Source: CAJQQK01 sp051010015
GTDB taxonomy: Bacteria; Pseudomonadota; Alphaproteobacteria; Rhizobiales; Hyphomicrobiaceae
Assembly: GCA_051010015.1 (NCBI GenBank)
Contig: JBPCVZ010000326.1
Span: 1 to 26,836 of the forward strand
Direction: 5' to 3'
Length of the DNA: 26,836 bases
This document shows, one piece after another, positions 7,848 through 16,023 of the stretch. Made by a program: the position numbers and the translations under genes. Positions within the stretch are counted from its first letter, which is position 1; each line of letters begins with the position of its first letter. The notes below the pieces were generated by a model. The model was not told the origin of the DNA, did no database searches, and was given only the letters and a program-made list of their open reading frames with translations.

Positions 7848-9095
7848 GTGCTCCATCATTCCCTGTGCAGAATCGTGTCCCAGACGGCCATTCGAGATCG
7901 CGAAAACGCTCTGCGCGCCGTGCCAGCCGCACCTACATCGCCCACGGGTCTCTTATATTCTAGTTGCCGCGTCAACCGATCCGCCCAAGGGATGACGACA
8001 AAACCGGCACAAATGATGGTCATTCGTCCAGATTCTCATCTCACTGTGCATCAACTCCGGGACAAGCGTAGGCGCGCTGATGCGTTGCCGGCATATTTCC
8101 AACGAAGCCTATGCTGCCTTGGACCAGGGACAGTTCGCCCCTCTGGCACAAGGCCTTGGGCGCCTGGCAATCAGAGCCAGACTGTTCCGCTGCCGAGCGG
8201 AGAGTCGACCAGCAGGTAAAGCGCGCAGCGCTTAACATGCACCGCCGGCCAGCCAGAGATCGGCAGAGCATCGATCGCACTCCCACAAGGCGGTGTTTCC
8301 AAACTCGATTGGAGCAAAATATCGCAAGATGGAAATCACGAGGCTCCCTCTTCGACGCTGAGTCCTGTTCCTGACGTTAATAACTGGGTCTGTCGTCACA
8401 ACTCCGTTGCAAGCATCCAATCATGGTGGATTCCCAAATGAGAGCGAACAGCTCGGAATGACAAACTCTACGAGACGCCGTTTTTTTGGCACACGAGCAA
8501 GTTGCTACTCGAAACCTTATTCAGACATCTGGCTACCGCGCTGAAATCCGGTCGATGTACGGCCCTCAATCACAATGCAGAAATGGTGAAAGAGCGAAAA
8601 GCCAGTGAATGGCTGTGACATCGGGTCAAGTCAAACCGGAACGACGGCCATCTTAAGCATTGCTCATAAGCGCACGTGCATCGTCCCGATACGAAATGGG
8701 AGCATCAAAGATCTAGGATCGGAGTTTCCGAGAATTGTGCAGGCGCAGCAAGTCCAATTAGCGAACCGGATGCCGCCAAGGCAATGGATCGGGCAATGGT
8801 CGTTTATAGCGAGCTTCATCCACGAATCAAACAAGCTCTGCGAACACGCGATGACGTTGAGAAGTTGACTCCCTGCAAGCATTTGAATGGCGGAAGGTCC
8901 CCCAGTCACACCCGCCCCCAACGATCAATATCCAATCCCCAACTACAGCACGGATTTCCACGCAATTCACAAGGCGGCTTCGCCAGTGTATCCACATGAA
9001 CACACGTGAGGATTTCATCATCAGTCACGGTGCGTGTGCTGCTTGTCTGCTCAGCCCAAAATTGCAATCTGGCGGCTCAACAGCGAGTAAGTGAT
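7848..9095. other. Long stretch without a convincing gene
   Basis: About 1.25 kb lies between the divergent small protein gene and the outer-membrane protein gene. Open frames here are short, overlap one another on both strands and show no domain or good ribosome binding site. On the minus strand TTGACG (7970-7975) and TATAAG (7952-7957) could belong to a promoter for the murA block, but they are only 12 bp apart, which is too close for a standard pair. I saw no tRNA, SRP RNA, tmRNA or RNase P signature. Confidence 0.5.
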
Positions 9096-9863
9096 ATGTT
9101 GCGATTGAGTTTGAGCTTGGTAACCGTGGCCTCGGTTTTGGCCGTCACCACACCTGCACAGTCAGGTGATTGGAGCGGCGCATATGTCGGCGCGAACGTC
9201 GGTGGTGCGTGGTCAGATCTTGATTACACCTGGGGACTTCCCGACTTCACTGGTCCCTTCGCTGCCCCTTTCCCACAGAGCGCTCCGGTAAGCATCAGCG
9301 ACAATGGTGTGTACGGCGGCCTGCATATCGGCTTTCAGAAGCAATTCGGCCAAATGGTGATCGGGATCGAAGGCGCGGCAAGCTATACCACTGCGGGCGG
9401 CGAAGCCGATGAGGGCAACGATGTCAATACGACCGGATACCAGGACCTGGACATCAAAGGTATCTATACATTGGCCGGCAAGCTCGGTCTTGCCGTCACC
9501 CCGCGATTGATGGCCTATGCCAAGGTAGGCCTCGCAGTTGTGCGGACAGATATCTCGGATCAGTCCGACAATATCAACATCGTCAGTCCGGACCCGGTGC
9601 CGAGATACATCGACGCGCGATCCAAATCCAACGACATCGGTTGGACAATCGGAGTTGGCGCGGACTTCAAGATGACAAACAATGTTCTGCTTGGCATCAG
9701 CTATGACTACATTCGCGTCAACATTGATGATCGATCGGCTGACTTGAGCAACGGATTCGCCCCCGGTCGCCGAACGTTTACTGACATTGATCTCGATATC
9801 CACGCCGTTACCGCGCGCCTGACGTATCTGTTCCAGACCCCACAGATCGCCCCATATAAGTAG
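9096..9863 (+). CDS. Outer-membrane beta-barrel protein (Omp25/Omp31-like)
   Basis: This 255-residue protein has a signal peptide (MLRLSLSLVTVASVLAV then TTPAQS) followed by DWSGAYVGANVGGAWSD, the opening typical of rhizobial small barrel proteins. Alternating hydrophobic strands continue to the end, for example GVYGGLHIGFQ, LDIKGIYTLAGKLGLAV and DIGWTIGVGADFKM. Barrel proteins usually end in a terminal Phe. Here the last strand ends TYLF and is followed by a nine-residue extension, QTPQIAPYK. The frame continues upstream to 9006, but the signal peptide fixes the start at 9096. It stands alone between two long gene-free gaps. Confidence 0.85.
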   Translation: MLRLSLSLVTVASVLAVTTPAQSGDWSGAYVGANVGGAWSDLDYTWGLPDFTGPFAAPFPQSAPVSISDNGVYGGLHIGFQKQFGQMVIGIEGAASYTTAGGEADEGNDVNTTGYQDLDIKGIYTLAGKLGLAVTPRLMAYAKVGLAVVRTDISDQSDNINIVSPDPVPRYIDARSKSNDIGWTIGVGADFKMTNNVLLGISYDYIRVNIDDRSADLSNGFAPGRRTFTDIDLDIHAVTARLTYLFQTPQIAPYK

Positions 9864-10623
9864 GCAATTCCGCGCCAAGGCCTCCAGCTCAAGTCTTGTC
9901 TTCTTGTTTGTTCTTGCGCGGTGCGCCCCAACGAAGCATCACATGTCGCTGCGCGCGAGTCGTTTACGCGATCGGTGACACGGTCGGGGCCGCCTGGTGC
10001 GATAACCCGGTTCAATGGCTGGGCGGTTTCTCCACAACCCATCCACAGTCGAAATTCGGCACGCACCTCTGCTCGCGAGCGACGGCGTCCATCGCGCAGC
10101 TCCGGCAAGAGCGCATCACTCATGGATGAGCCCAACTCGACCCGCTAGTTGCACATGCTGACGGTTGGTTGGCTTGCCGTTGCCAGCCAATTGCAATTGA
10201 GATCGTGTGGCCACTCTTCAGTGCACCCGAACGGCCCGATGGCCAGACTTATCGACGACCGGCATGTTCGAACTCATCCAAGCAGGCCGCCACAACAACC
10301 AAACGACTGCGATCAAATAGGTGACGCAAGGCCTACGGCCTCGAAACTGGAAGCAGCCAACGCGTCGGCCGGTCTTCTCTCCGGCAGCACGTTTTAAGGT
10401 GTATATAAATTCATAACCTTATCTATTTGCGAAATTGTTGTTGGAATTTATCGACCTATCAGACAAACAATCGGCATTTACCAAATATTTATTTTATGGA
10501 ACGGTTAAGGCAATCGAAGTTGGTAACTATAATAACCGTATATTAACCGTTTGAAACACGTTGGTTCGCCTGTTGGCATTTCAAAGCGTAGTTTCTTCCG
10601 GCCTTATTAGAGAGTAAAGACGA
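9864..10623. other. Gene-free gap ending in an AT-rich island
   Basis: The first 530 bp hold only short shadow frames. From about 10395 to 10560 the composition turns strongly AT-rich (for example gtatataaattcataac and aaatatttattttatgg), in sharp contrast to the surrounding DNA. The island leads directly into the DUF4214/SGNH gene and probably contains its promoter. Confidence 0.55.
10500..10551 (+). promoter_or_regulatory. Putative promoter with flanking inverted repeat
   Basis: A perfect TATAAT stands at 10528-10533, with TTAAGG (10505-10510) 17 bp upstream as a weak -35. Two arms of an exact 9-bp inverted repeat flank it: AACGGTTAA at 10500-10508 and TTAACCGTT at 10543-10551. A further TAACCGT at 10533-10539 repeats the right-hand arm. 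The arrangement, a -10 box between two half-sites, resembles an operator that would block or recruit polymerase. The transcript would have a leader of about 80 nt before the ATG at 10624. This is sequence-based inference only. Confidence 0.45.
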
Positions 10624-12144
10624 ATGCCAATTTTAACCTACGGTCCGGAAATCTTTGAGCACAAGCTGGCACAGCTTTATGTCGGCTTCTTCAACCGCGT
10701 GCCCGACGAAGAAGGGTTTCGGTATCACTTGGATGCCGTCGACAACAACGCCGAATTTGAGTGGGACAGTGCCGGTCTCCACGATCGGGCGACACAGTTC
10801 AGCGAAGCCATCCAACTCTACGCAAAGCTTGATCCGCCAGAGGGTCCGATCGATGTTGGTTATGGCGGGGACGACCAAATAAACGACAACGAACTGCTGA
10901 TCCGCAACATTTATAAGAATGTTCTGAATAACGCCGATCCTGACCAAGCCCATGTGGACTTCTGGATTGACTGGATCGCGAACAACAACGGCGCTACCGT
11001 TCACGAAGATCGCGGCGCGTTGATGATCAAAATGATCAATGACTTTGTGAGCAACGATCCAAGCGACCCGAGCTTCGGTCTATCCGAGGCGCAGCAGGCC
11101 GCCTATCTCGACAATGTCGCCTTGTTCCAGAACAAGGTGCAGGCTGGCATGATGGCCGTTGACAACAACTTCAATCCAAGCGGGTCGGAACAGGCAATCT
11201 ATGACGCTGGCGTGGCAGTCGCCGCTTTCGTCACGAAAGACCCCGACAGCATCAAAACCGCGCTGGACAACCCCACGACGGGAACGATCGTCAGTCTCGG
11301 CAACAACGAGCTCAATATCGTTGTCGCGGGCCAGTCGAATGGTGCCAATTTCGTCGACAACTCATCCACTTCACATGACGACGCGCGCTACAACTCAAAT
11401 GAGTGGGTTCAGTTCTTCGACGAGGACGGCAATGAGCGGCCATACTCCGACCAGTGGAAAACGCAGAGCACGCAGAACCCGGGTGGTCCCGGTGGCGCCG
11501 GCCGCGATGAGGACTTTGTCGCGACCGGCGCCACCGGCTATTACACCGGCGACACACTGGGTGGCTCGATGATGGGTCGACTGGGCGACAAACTGATCAG
11601 CGATGGCCCCTACGACAAGGTGACATTCGACACACAAGCCGTCGGCGGAAGCGCCATAGCGACGTGGGCGGATGAGAACAGCGCCGTCTATTCGTCGTTC
11701 GCCAATGCCGTAAAAACGAACGGAACCGACGCCGTTCTGTTCATTCAGGGAGAGACGGACGCGCTCATCAATACCAGCTACGCCGACTACTACAACGACC
11801 TGAAGGCATTCATCGACAACTTGGACGACGAAGGCGTCAAGCTCGATCTCTTCGTCGCTCAGACTGCAACCTACGTAAACAGCTTTGGCAATCTGCAAGT
11901 CAGGACGAACATTGCCAGCGCCCAAGACCAAATTGTCCTCGACTTCTCGTCTGGTGGCCGTCATGTCAACAGTCTGGCGAACATCAAGGTTCATGCCGGT
12001 CCGAATTACGACGACAATGGCGCCAGCGATCGTGACCAGACCGGCACAACCGATTTATTCCACTTCGATGCCGATGGCGCTCAAACCATCGCCAACGAAT
12101 GGTCTGTTGTCATATTTCCCGTCGACATTCTTGAGACAACCTGA
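10624..12144 (+). CDS. DUF4214-like repeats fused to SGNH/SASA-type esterase
   Basis: This 506-residue acidic, Asn/Asp-rich protein has two parts. Residues about 12-150 contain two DUF4214-like units, LAQLYVGFFNRVPDEEGFRY and LLIRNIYKNVLNNADPDQAH, a domain seen in large secreted RTX and S-layer-type proteins. Residues about 228-500 form an SGNH hydrolase of the sialate-O-acetylesterase/CE6 type: nucleophile Ser238 in VVAGQSNGA, FIQGETDA (Gln375, Glu377), and Asp477-x-x-His480 in DLFHFDADG completing the triad. It probably removes acyl groups from a glycan. There is no Sec signal peptide, so it would be cytoplasmic or exported by another route such as type I secretion. The ribosome binding site is weak (AGAGAG). 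It is monocistronic, behind an AT-rich promoter island. The native substrate is unknown. Confidence 0.8.
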   Translation: MPILTYGPEIFEHKLAQLYVGFFNRVPDEEGFRYHLDAVDNNAEFEWDSAGLHDRATQFSEAIQLYAKLDPPEGPIDVGYGGDDQINDNELLIRNIYKNVLNNADPDQAHVDFWIDWIANNNGATVHEDRGALMIKMINDFVSNDPSDPSFGLSEAQQAAYLDNVALFQNKVQAGMMAVDNNFNPSGSEQAIYDAGVAVAAFVTKDPDSIKTALDNPTTGTIVSLGNNELNIVVAGQSNGANFVDNSSTSHDDARYNSNEWVQFFDEDGNERPYSDQWKTQSTQNPGGPGGAGRDEDFVATGATGYYTGDTLGGSMMGRLGDKLISDGPYDKVTFDTQAVGGSAIATWADENSAVYSSFANAVKTNGTDAVLFIQGETDALINTSYADYYNDLKAFIDNLDDEGVKLDLFVAQTATYVNSFGNLQVRTNIASAQDQIVLDFSSGGRHVNSLANIKVHAGPNYDDNGASDRDQTGTTDLFHFDADGAQTIANEWSVVIFPVDILETT

Positions 12145-12702
12145 CAGGGAACGGGGTTGGAAGGACCAACAGACGACCAAGTGCTGCGGATTTGTCCGCC
12201 GCACGCGGAGCCGGCATCCTGGTCGAAGAGTCGACTGCCTGTCGGCGGTTCGCATCGGGCCGGCTGTCGCCGGCTGGCAATAGCAACCACCAGGAGGCCC
12301 GCATCCCGGACGCCGCGTTGTATCCGGGCCGTAAAGCCGAATGACCCGATCGGCGGCCTTTGCTATGAATAAAGTCCAACCAACTCACACGGCCCGCCCT
12401 GGAAAGTTCAGCGAACGGACCGCGGGCGGTAAAGGATCGGCAATCGACAAGACCGTCGGCTCGGTAGCCACGCGGGAGGGCGTGGGGTCATCCTCGCAAA
12501 CCGGGGCAACGCCCAACAAAAGTCTGCGGCGGGTGTCATCGGTTGTGCGGGAGACAACCCTGTCGATTGCCCGACAATGAGCCTGTCTCTGCTCGACAAC
12601 AACAATTGCCTTGCAGTTGGATCGCTTCATTGTCCATCCTCGCCTCTGGGCCGAATGCGGATGGCAGACTAGGTGCTGAAACTGCTTGGAGGACGAAAAT
12701 TC
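12145..12702. other. Gene-free gap after the esterase gene
   Basis: This 0.56-kb stretch has only short overlapping frames without domains. It contains a hairpin pair listed separately as a possible terminator. GGAGGA at 12688-12693 is the ribosome binding site of the next gene. Confidence 0.5.
12305..12361 (+). terminator. Possible terminator: two adjacent hairpins
   Basis: CCCGGA (12305-12310) pairs with TCCGGG (12323-12328) around a 12-nt loop. Directly after it, AAAGCCG (12333-12339) can pair with CGG-C-CTTT (12354-12361) with one bulged base. The second hairpin ends in only three Ts, so intrinsic termination would be weak. It is placed about 160 bp after the esterase stop codon. Confidence 0.33.
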
Positions 12703-13629
12703 ATGTGCCGCGCGCTACTCTATCTTGGCGAGCCGGTCCTGCTCGATGATCTGCTTTTCAAACCCGACAGCGCATTGGTGAAGCAGGCTTACATGCCGAG
12801 AATGTCACGGATGCTCAATCTAGCCGGGTTCGGAATGATGGCCTGGGATCGTTCATCAGTTGAACCTGATTTTCCTTATAGCTACGGCACGACGAACCTG
12901 CCGGTCTTCGACCGAAATCTCAAGAGCTTGGCCAACAAGGTCAAAGCCAATTGTTTTCTTGGCCACGTGCGCGGCGTCGCCATGGATAGCGTGGCGACAA
13001 TTACCGAGCAGAACATCCACCCATTTTGGTACCCGGGCACCAAATTCGTCCTGGCGCACAACGGCGACTTGCATCACTTCAGCGCGATGCGCGATGACCT
13101 GCGCCAGTACATCGATGCCGGGATCGCCAAATACATATCGGGTACAACAGACAGCGAATGGATCTATGCGCTATTTCTTTCGCAGTTGGATGACCCGTCC
13201 GCCTATTCGTCGATCGATGAGCTCCGCCGCGCCATCGATCAGACTTTGTCCATCATCGCAACCATACGCGCAAGACACGGAATTTCCGTTTCATCCTCAA
13301 CAAACCTTTTCATATCAGACGGACGCCAGATCGCTTCTGTCAGGTTCTGCTTCGATTTCGGATGTTATCCCATCACCGATCCAGGCAGCGTTCACGAGGC
13401 CAGCCTGAATTATGTGAGCCTGTGGTACACTTCGGGAGGGAAATATGGCTTTTACGATGATGAGTGGCAGATGATAGGTGGCCCCGGCGTCGCCGATTCA
13501 ATAATGGTGGCTTCCGAGCCGCTGACAAAAGATGCAGCGCGATGGCTGGAGGTTCCTGAGTATTCCATCCTTCACGCTCAATGGCGCAACGGCAGTACCG
13601 AGACCAATACTTACAACGTCGACGTGTGA
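12703..13629 (+). CDS. Class II glutamine amidotransferase-like protein (GATase_4 / Ntn hydrolase)
   Basis: This 308-residue protein starts MCRALLYLGE. Removal of Met1 exposes Cys2, the N-terminal nucleophile of class II amidotransferases, which release ammonia from glutamine. Supporting motifs are GHVRG (87-91), AHNGD (118-122) and TTDSEW (148-153), all conserved in the stand-alone GATase_4/YafJ and EgtC-like group. The frame is open ten codons upstream, but GGAGGA 9 bp before this ATG and the need for Cys2 fix the start. No synthase domain is attached and no acceptor enzyme lies nearby, so it may be a hydrolase acting on a gamma-glutamyl compound. It converges on the CNB gene with 9 bp between stop codons. 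Confidence 0.85.
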   Translation: MCRALLYLGEPVLLDDLLFKPDSALVKQAYMPRMSRMLNLAGFGMMAWDRSSVEPDFPYSYGTTNLPVFDRNLKSLANKVKANCFLGHVRGVAMDSVATITEQNIHPFWYPGTKFVLAHNGDLHHFSAMRDDLRQYIDAGIAKYISGTTDSEWIYALFLSQLDDPSAYSSIDELRRAIDQTLSIIATIRARHGISVSSSTNLFISDGRQIASVRFCFDFGCYPITDPGSVHEASLNYVSLWYTSGGKYGFYDDEWQMIGGPGVADSIMVASEPLTKDAARWLEVPEYSILHAQWRNGSTETNTYNVDV

Positions 13630-13638
13630 AGATTACCG

Positions 13639-14652
13639 TCAATTTGCAGGGAGCGTGGTGCGTTCGCGAATGTGACTCTTGCTGACCAACGTCGTCAAGA
13701 GATTGTCAGCGACCCGCAGATCCTGCAACAGACTGGAAGTGACCATCCGCTGAAACTTCATACTGAGCACGGTCTCCCCCGAATACAGGTCTGCGAATGT
13801 TGCGTGATCCAGCGCCAAGAGCAGCGCATCCGAGCGAAACCTCATGTTGTCCGTTCGGACGCTTTGTGAAATCAGCGAATGTGCTCCAGCAAACCTACCC
13901 GGGCCCAGTATTGCCAGCTGGTAGCGGCGATCGCGGGTCACGGAGACTTCAAGAGCGCCTCGAATGAGAATGAAGCAAGCCGCGGCAGGTGATTGTTCGC
14001 GATACAGGATCTCGTCGCACGCGCGTTCAATGACCGAAGTACGCCGTAAGAATCGATCAATCTCGGCAGACGTGAACACTTCGAAACCGGGAATGATTGG
14101 CAGAAAAGCTCGATAGTCGAAAGAGGCTGCTCCGCCTGCGGCGTCATTGCGCCGGTTGTCATCGTCGAATGACTCTGCCCCGGGTGGTGCTTGCACATCA
14201 CAGCCCAACTCTTGCAGGATCTGCAAGCGCAGGCGGTCGCTCCGTTCTGCCAGACGGCGAGTCAGCGCGCGAAGAATCCTGAACGCGGGAGCACTCATCT
14301 GATGAAGCGCCGCATCGAAGAAATAGCGCGATACGATCAAAACGGAGGATGGCTTCAATGCCCGCACGTTGGCAGATCTGGTCCCTCCAGCGACTAGTGC
14401 CATCTCACCGATCATCTCACCGGGAGCGATAGTTGTCAGCCGGGTTTCACCACCGCCAGGCAGGGCGCGCATCACCTCCAATTCGCCGTCCAGCAAAAAG
14501 CCAGCTTCGGTCGCTGGGTCGCCTTCACGGTAGAGGAAACTGCCCTTCGCCACCGATACCTCTTTCAACCACGCGGCAATCTCGACGCGTTCGTCTTCGC
14601 GCAGGTCATCGAGCATGGGGATACGTCTCAAAAGCTCGGGTCGAACTGTCAT
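13639..14652 (-). CDS. Protein with two tandem cyclic-nucleotide-binding domains
   Basis: This 337-residue protein has two cNMP-binding (CRP-type beta-roll) domains, about residues 10-125 and 185-300. The first has a good phosphate-binding cassette with Glu83 and Arg92 in GEMALVAGGTRSA. In the second the matching Glu is Ala257 while Arg266 is kept, so it may bind nucleotide poorly or not at all. No helix-turn-helix, cyclase, kinase or membrane segment follows. It is therefore not a CRP-like transcription factor but a stand-alone sensor or regulatory subunit, with a linker rich in Asp, Arg and Ala at about 155-178. The ribosome binding site is weak. It converges with the amidotransferase gene, which is its only close neighbour. 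Confidence 0.87.
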   Translation of the reverse strand: MTVRPELLRRIPMLDDLREDERVEIAAWLKEVSVAKGSFLYREGDPATEAGFLLDGELEVMRALPGGGETRLTTIAPGEMIGEMALVAGGTRSANVRALKPSSVLIVSRYFFDAALHQMSAPAFRILRALTRRLAERSDRLRLQILQELGCDVQAPPGAESFDDDNRRNDAAGGAASFDYRAFLPIIPGFEVFTSAEIDRFLRRTSVIERACDEILYREQSPAAACFILIRGALEVSVTRDRRYQLAILGPGRFAGAHSLISQSVRTDNMRFRSDALLLALDHATFADLYSGETVLSMKFQRMVTSSLLQDLRVADNLLTTLVSKSHIRERTTLPAN

Positions 14653-15411
14653 AGTGGATCGATTTCAATCCTGATGGGCCGGTTGCAATCGGCTGTCTGA
14701 GCTTCGCCAAGCCGATGGATGGAAGTATAGTAAGTTAACGCTTCTTTTTGGGGGAATGGAAGTTGCCAGCCTTGGTTAGCGCGAATCTCGAAAGCCTTGT
14801 TCTTTCCGGATGCCTGACGATGCTGCCTACGCAGAACTCCTCAAATGCTGGCAACGTCCATTGTCCCGCCTAGGCCCCAACCGATTCCGGCGAAATCTAA
14901 TACCCCTACCCGAAGTTGGAGGGGAAGCGGTCATGATGTCGTGATGCACGCGAAGCCACTGCCGACGCAAAACACTCTTTTGGCAGTGATTGACTTTGCC
15001 AGTCCTCGGTCGATCTCGATGCCGAAGCCAGGCGACATCACATCATATGCGTCACGCTTCTCGTCAACAGCGCCATTGTCGTAGGCGGTCAGACGAGCCC
15101 AACAATTGTATCGGACCACAATGGTCGCATGGAACAGAAGTATGTTGAGCGAGCCGTCTTTGACCGGGGCAAGTATCGCGCGATCGTCAGGTCGGAAAGC
15201 CCATGGCGACTGTCGGAGCTGATCGCGGAGATTGACGCCCGATGGAGTGCCAAGCGATTACGCTGGAGGAGCAATTTATGGGAACATTCTAGGAACCAGC
15301 CGTGCCAATATGTCTGCCATTGGTTCCTGAACGCACGTCGATTGTTCCCTGTAAGTTCCATCGCACCTGCCACTTGCGCAATTGAGAAAAGTACCGTAAA
15401 CACGGGGCTTC
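14653..15411. other. Gene-free gap before tRNA-Thr
   Basis: About 0.76 kb without a supportable gene. The longer minus-strand frame at 15089-15487 is a reading through the tRNA-Thr gene and is not real. The left end must hold the promoter of the CNB gene; TATACT on the minus strand (14725-14730) is a possible -10 with no matching -35. For the tRNA, TTGCGC (15374-15379) and TAAACA (15397-15402) have 17-bp spacing but each match only three consensus bases. Confidence 0.5.
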
Positions 15412-15486
15412 GCTGCCGTAGCTCAGGGGTAGAGCACTCCCTTGGTAAGGGAGAGGCCGAGAGTTCAATTCTCTCCGGCAGCACCA
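15412..15486 (+). tRNA. tRNA-Thr (GGT)
   Basis: This 75-nt gene has acceptor stem GCTGCCG/CGGCAGC, D arm GCTCAGGGGTAGAGC, anticodon stem CTCCC/GGGAG with loop TTGGTAA (anticodon GGT), T arm GAGAGTTCAATTCTCTC, discriminator A and encoded CCA (15484-15486). It reads Thr ACC/ACU codons. It marks the boundary between the sparse middle region and the catabolic island to its right. No duplicate of its 3' end was found within the window. Confidence 0.97.
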
Positions 15487-15572
15487 TCGACTTTTCATCT
15501 CGATATGTTGCTCGTCGGCGATGCGATGGCGAGGTCCCGCTCGCGCCATGTTCGGCTGACGGAACTGCCCCG

Positions 15573-15977
15573 TCACTCCGTTACATAACAACCACTGATC
15601 ACGCCTGATGCGCCTTTCGGACGACTCAGCACGAGGCGGGATTTGCGCGCAGTCGCGATGCGAAAGTCTCGGCAGATCGTTGAACCAGACTTTGTTTCTA
15701 TGCTGCCAATCGTTACGCGGCGCGATTGAAAGTCGAAGATCAGGTCGACCTGTTTTGCAGGTGGGCAAATGCAAACTCGGTAGATGACACCTGTGGGCGC
15801 GTTGTTGGGCACGATCTCAAGCAATGTCGTGCTTTTTTCCGGAGCCTCGATGCGCCAGGGATAGCAGGCCGAACTCTCGATGGTGCAGGCGCTGGCCAGC
15901 GTCACCGTCGGCAACAACATCGTCAGCAGCACGACAGCGACACTGACGAAACTGCAAATCTGTGGTCGTTGCCTCAT
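15573..15977 (-). CDS. Small secreted cysteine-rich protein, unknown function
   Basis: This 134-residue protein starts MRQRPQICSF and has a clear signal peptide: basic start, hydrophobic core VSVAVVLLTMLLP, then TLASA as a cleavage site. The predicted mature part has six cysteines (Cys31, 38, 69, 71, 102 and 130), an even number that would fit disulfide bonds in the periplasm. I recognise no domain. The frame continues upstream into the SDR gene, but the signal peptide sets the start at 15977; GAGAAGG lies 11 bp before it. It is 46 bp downstream of the SDR gene on the same strand. That it is a real gene rests on the signal peptide and cysteine pattern. Confidence 0.55.
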   Translation of the reverse strand: MRQRPQICSFVSVAVVLLTMLLPTVTLASACTIESSACYPWRIEAPEKSTTLLEIVPNNAPTGVIYRVCICPPAKQVDLIFDFQSRRVTIGSIETKSGSTICRDFRIATARKSRLVLSRPKGASGVISGCYVTE

Positions 15978-16023
15978 TGGTGACAATACCTTCTCATTGC
16001 TGCGGACGAAGCAGCCTGCCTCG

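Noticed and set aside
7952..7975. TTGACG/TATAAG pair as a murA-block promoter
   Set aside because: The two boxes are only 12 bp apart, too close for a standard sigma-70 promoter.
9213..9878. Minus-strand frame of 221 residues opposite the outer-membrane protein
   Set aside because: Shadow frame without domain; the plus strand has a signal peptide and barrel pattern.
15089..15487. Minus-strand frame of 132 residues across the tRNA-Thr gene
   Set aside because: Its N-terminal part is the antisense translation of the tRNA, a common false gene call; no domain follows.
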